Positions 61,497-64,000 of a stretch of 64,000 nt of DNA are shown here, in pieces. The notes below the pieces were generated by a model. That model did no database searches and was not told the origin of the DNA. It worked only from the letters and a program-made list of their open reading frames with translations. Source of the DNA: Sinorhizobium shofinae (GTDB lineage Bacteria > Pseudomonadota > Alphaproteobacteria > Rhizobiales > Rhizobiaceae); contig MBFK01000030.1 of NCBI GenBank assembly GCA_001704765.1, forward strand, positions 42,560 through 106,559, in the 5' to 3' direction. The position numbers were made by a program, and so were the translations under genes. Within the stretch, counting starts at the first letter, position 1, and the number at the start of each line of letters is the position of its first letter.

Positions 61497-62522
61497 ATGA
61501 GATCGAACAATCTTGCCGGAATAGTGGGACTGGCGCTTTTGGTCGGAAACCTGCAACTTGGCTCTATCGGCTTTGCTCTGGCCGATACGACGATCCTGAA
61601 TGTGTCCTACGACTCGACACGGAAACTCTACAAAGACTTCAATGCCGCCTTCGCCGAGAAGTGGACGGCCGATACCGGCGAGATTGTGACGATACAGATG
61701 TCTCACGGCGGGTCGGGAATGCAAGCGCGTTTGGTGAGAGATGGTCTCAATGCGGATGTGGTGACCCTCGCGCTCGAGGCCGACATCGATGCGATTGCTC
61801 AGGCAACCGGAAAGATCCCAGCCGATTGGAAGACGCGGCTCGCGAACAACAGCGCCCCTTACACATCGACGATCGTATTCCTTGTGCGCAAGGGCAATCC
61901 GAAAGGTATTCAGGACTGGGGCGACCTCGTCCGCGACGATATTCAGGTGATCACGCCGAACCCCAAGACCTCCGGCGGCGCCCGTTGGAACTTCCTTGCC
62001 GCCTGGGCCTGGGCGCGCGAGGCAAATAACGGCGATGAGGCCAAGGCGCAGGAATATGTGGCACAATTGTTTGAGCACGTGCTCGTTTTCAACACCGGCG
62101 CGTGGGGGGCGATGACCACCTTCGTCCAGCGCGGTTTCGGTGACGTGCTGCTTGCTTGGGAAAACGAGGCCTATCTTTCGCTTGAGGAGCTCGGCCCTGA
62201 CAAGTTTGAGATCGTGACGCCTTCAATTTCGATCAAGGCGGAACCGCCCGTGGCGCTGGTCGACGGCAATGTCGACAACAAGGGCACGCGCAAGGTGGCG
62301 GAAGCCTACCTCAACTATCTCTATAGCGATGTGGGGCAGAAGATCGCGGCCAAGCATTATTATCGGCCCTTCAGGCCGGAGCTCGCCGATCCCGAGGACA
62401 CCGCCCGCTTCGCCGATCTCAAGCTGGTCACCATTGACGAGTTCGGCGGATGGAAGGAAGCTCAGCCCAGATACTTCGCCGACGGCGGGATTTTCGACCA
62501 GATCTACAAACCGGGACGATAA
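61497..62522 (+). CDS. sbp: Sulfate ABC transporter substrate-binding protein
   Basis: 341 aa. Signal peptide to FALADTT, then ILNVSYDSTRKLYKDFNAAF, MSHGGSGMQARLV, NPKTSGGARWNFLAAWAW, VFNTGAWGAMTTFVQRG and HYYRPFRPE: classic Sbp/CysP wording with the sulfate-binding backbone loops. Followed by cysA after 83 bases. The expected membrane genes cysT and cysW are not between them. Confidence 0.92.
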   Translation: MRSNNLAGIVGLALLVGNLQLGSIGFALADTTILNVSYDSTRKLYKDFNAAFAEKWTADTGEIVTIQMSHGGSGMQARLVRDGLNADVVTLALEADIDAIAQATGKIPADWKTRLANNSAPYTSTIVFLVRKGNPKGIQDWGDLVRDDIQVITPNPKTSGGARWNFLAAWAWAREANNGDEAKAQEYVAQLFEHVLVFNTGAWGAMTTFVQRGFGDVLLAWENEAYLSLEELGPDKFEIVTPSISIKAEPPVALVDGNVDNKGTRKVAEAYLNYLYSDVGQKIAAKHYYRPFRPELADPEDTARFADLKLVTIDEFGGWKEAQPRYFADGGIFDQIYKPGR

Positions 62523-62605
62523 GGTCCTGGCCCTCGGCAGCCGAGCGTTTGAGCTTCGCTACAGCAAATCGCTGCAGCGGAAGGCATTGAAAGGCGCATA
62601 CATCC

Positions 62606-63649
62606 ATGGAAGTCCGCGTCGAGAACTTACGCAAGGAATTCGGCCGCTTCCCGGCGCTCGTCGACGTTACCGTCAACATCCTCTCCGGCGAGCTGATCGC
62701 CCTGCTTGGCCCGTCCGGCTCCGGAAAGACGACGCTGCTTAGGCTCATTGCCGGGCTTGAAAGCCCGACCGAAGGCATGATCTACTTCGGCGACGAGGAC
62801 GCATCGAAAAAAAGCGTACAGCAGCGAAACATCGGCTTCGTCTTCCAGCACTACGCCCTCTTCCGGCACATGACGGTGCTCGATAACGTCGCCTTCGGGC
62901 TGAAGGTGAGGCCCGCTAACCGCCGCCCGCCGGCCGCCGAGATCCGCCGTCGGGCGCTCGATCTCCTCGAACTGGTGCAGCTCTCGGGGCTTGAAAAGCG
63001 CTATCCCGCGCAGCTTTCCGGCGGCCAGCGCCAGCGCGTGGCGCTCGCCCGCGCCATGGCGGTCGAACCGAGCGTGCTGCTGCTCGACGAGCCCTTCGGT
63101 GCGCTCGACGCGCAGGTTCGCAAGGAACTCCGCCGGTGGCTGCGCGAAATCCACGACCGCACCGGCTACACGACCGTCTTCGTCACCCACGATCAGGAGG
63201 AAGCGCTCGAGCTTGCCGACCGCCTGGCCGTGATGAGCAAGGGTGCGATCGAGCAGGTCGGCACGCCCGACGAGATCTACGACCAGCCGGTCTCGCCCTT
63301 TGTCTACGGCTTCATCGGTCAATCGAACTGCCTGGAGGTGACACTTTCGAGCGGCGAGATCTGGTTCGAGGACCGGCCGATCGGCCTACGCGCGGCAAAC
63401 GAACCGGATGGACCGGCAACCCTCCATTTTCGCCCACACGACGTTGAGCTCATCGAGGGTTACGGCGCCTGTCTCGCCGGCCGCGTCACGGCAAGCCGGC
63501 GCGTCGCGGGCACGCGCCACCTCGAATTGGATATCGGCAACACACTGCCTTCGGTCGAGATCGAGCTGCCTCCGGAGCGCGCGTCCTCAGCCGACCCAAC
63601 CCGTATCGCGTTCCGGCCCACTAAGTGGAAGCTGTTTCGGGGGGAGTAG
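62606..63649 (+). CDS. cysA: Sulfate/thiosulfate ABC transporter ATPase
   Basis: 347 aa. Walker [11 protein letters not shown]-loop [12 protein letters not shown] (the FRHMTV phrase is typical of CysA), signature [15 protein letters not shown], Walker [14 protein letters not shown]-loop FVTHDQEEA, and a TOBE-type tail with FRPHDVEL. No cysT/cysW beside it; it may work with the transporter genes expected after the second sbp beyond the right edge. Confidence 0.92.
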   Translation: MEVRVENLRKEFGRFPALVDVTVNILSGELIALLGPSGSGKTTLLRLIAGLESPTEGMIYFGDEDASKKSVQQRNIGFVFQHYALFRHMTVLDNVAFGLKVRPANRRPPAAEIRRRALDLLELVQLSGLEKRYPAQLSGGQRQRVALARAMAVEPSVLLLDEPFGALDAQVRKELRRWLREIHDRTGYTTVFVTHDQEEALELADRLAVMSKGAIEQVGTPDEIYDQPVSPFVYGFIGQSNCLEVTLSSGEIWFEDRPIGLRAANEPDGPATLHFRPHDVELIEGYGACLAGRVTASRRVAGTRHLELDIGNTLPSVEIELPPERASSADPTRIAFRPTKWKLFRGE

Positions 63650-63932
63650 CCTGGAAGGCGCGGTGACGTTGATTTCAACCCGGGTGGTTAGTCTGGCGTT
63701 CTTCGCTTATCCTCGACCGGCCGAACTCTCAATTCGTCGATTTAGCGCGTTCCGAAAAATAGACTACCATCGAGCGTGCGCGATCGATGGCCGAGTTCGA
63801 GGAGGGGCAAGAAGTTCCTGGTATGGCGTGAAGAGGACAGGATATTTCCAAAATTCAGCCAATGGCGTCATTTCTTTGCGTTGAGACAGGAATTTAAATT
63901 GATAGTTTATCTGGCAAACGATGGAGGTCGAC
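63650..63932. other. Intergenic region between cysA and the second sbp
   Basis: 283 bases. AT-rich 63888-63912 probably holds the promoter of the second sbp. GGAGG lies eight bases before its start. Nothing else supported. Confidence 0.4.
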
Positions 63933-64000
63933 ATGAGTTCGAATAGACTTGCCGGAATAGTGAAACTAGCACTTTTGGTCGGAAGCCTGCAGCTTGGCTC
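63933..64000 (+). CDS. sbp: Second sulfate-binding protein gene (start only)
   Basis: The first 22 codons match the signal peptide of the sbp at 61497 almost residue by residue (SNRLAGIVKLALLVGSLQLG versus SNNLAGIVGLALLVGNLQLG). The gene leaves the window. This is a recent tandem copy of sbp on the far side of cysA. Confidence 0.8.
   Translation, partial: MSSNRLAGIVKLALLVGSLQLG

Noticed and set aside
1..64000. CRISPR arrays, intact insertion sequences, prophage genes, replication origin
   Set aside because: No regular repeat-spacer pattern, no intact transposase or integrase, no phage structural genes and no repABC-type genes were seen.

Overview
The window looks like an accessory replicon (megaplasmid or chromid) of a Sinorhizobium/Ensifer-type alphaproteobacterium. 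By eye it is GC-rich and densely packed with uptake ABC transporters and small catabolic operons. It has LacI, LysR and Rrf2 regulators, but no rRNA, intact tRNA, ribosomal or other core genes. The genus is inferred from gene style; no marker gene is present.

Region 1 (1-3.9 kb, minus strand): a tightly coupled set of a free Rieske ferredoxin-like protein, a Rieske-oxygenase catalytic subunit without its own Rieske domain, a GST-like protein, an 8-oxoguanine-deaminase-type amidohydrolase and the start of a BMP-family binding protein. The layout recalls the NdmC/NdmD/NdmE purine N-demethylase and suggests oxidation then deamination of a purine-like compound. Region 2 (4.1-12.9 kb): a sugar-type ABC transporter with a GMC dehydrogenase and a TIM-barrel epimerase/isomerase, divergent from a LacI regulator with two palindromic operators between them; an acylphosphatase-like gene lies downstream.

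Region 3 (13.1-25.7 kb, plus strand): a glycerol-transporter-like ABC system (binding protein, two permeases, a 70-aa membrane protein, two ATPases) followed by two complete dihydroxyacetone-kinase systems: an ATP-type DhaK-DhaL fusion, and a PTS-type DhaL/DhaM/DhaK with its own HPr and enzyme I plus an HTH-like protein. A decayed LysR gene lies upstream.

Region 4 (25.9-31.4 kb, minus strand): a guanidine-I (ykkC) riboswitch leads a NitT/TauT-type ABC transporter, a ureohydrolase of the nickel guanidine-hydrolase type, a histidine-rich protein, a HupE nickel permease and a tiny membrane protein. This reads as guanidine uptake and hydrolysis with nickel supply.

Region 5 (32.3-64 kb): a large organosulfur assimilation island. 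It holds an MsuE-like FMN reductase, SfnG, a Liv-type ABC transporter, three SfnB-type flavoenzymes plus one shorter relative, a DszA/NtaA-type monooxygenase, two sulfonate/taurine-type ABC transporters, SsuD, a flavin reductase, a cysteine-rich Rrf2 regulator, and sbp-cysA followed by a second sbp. The idea is uptake of organosulfur compounds, FMNH2-dependent release of sulfite, and uptake of sulfate. Several promoters carry a TCTATAGA-centred palindrome that could be a shared operator. The island is scarred: a MetY-like gene and a 2OG-Fe oxygenase gene each carry an apparent single-base frameshift, and remnants of a LysR gene, a monooxygenase, an FAD protein and an LVIVD-repeat protein are visible.
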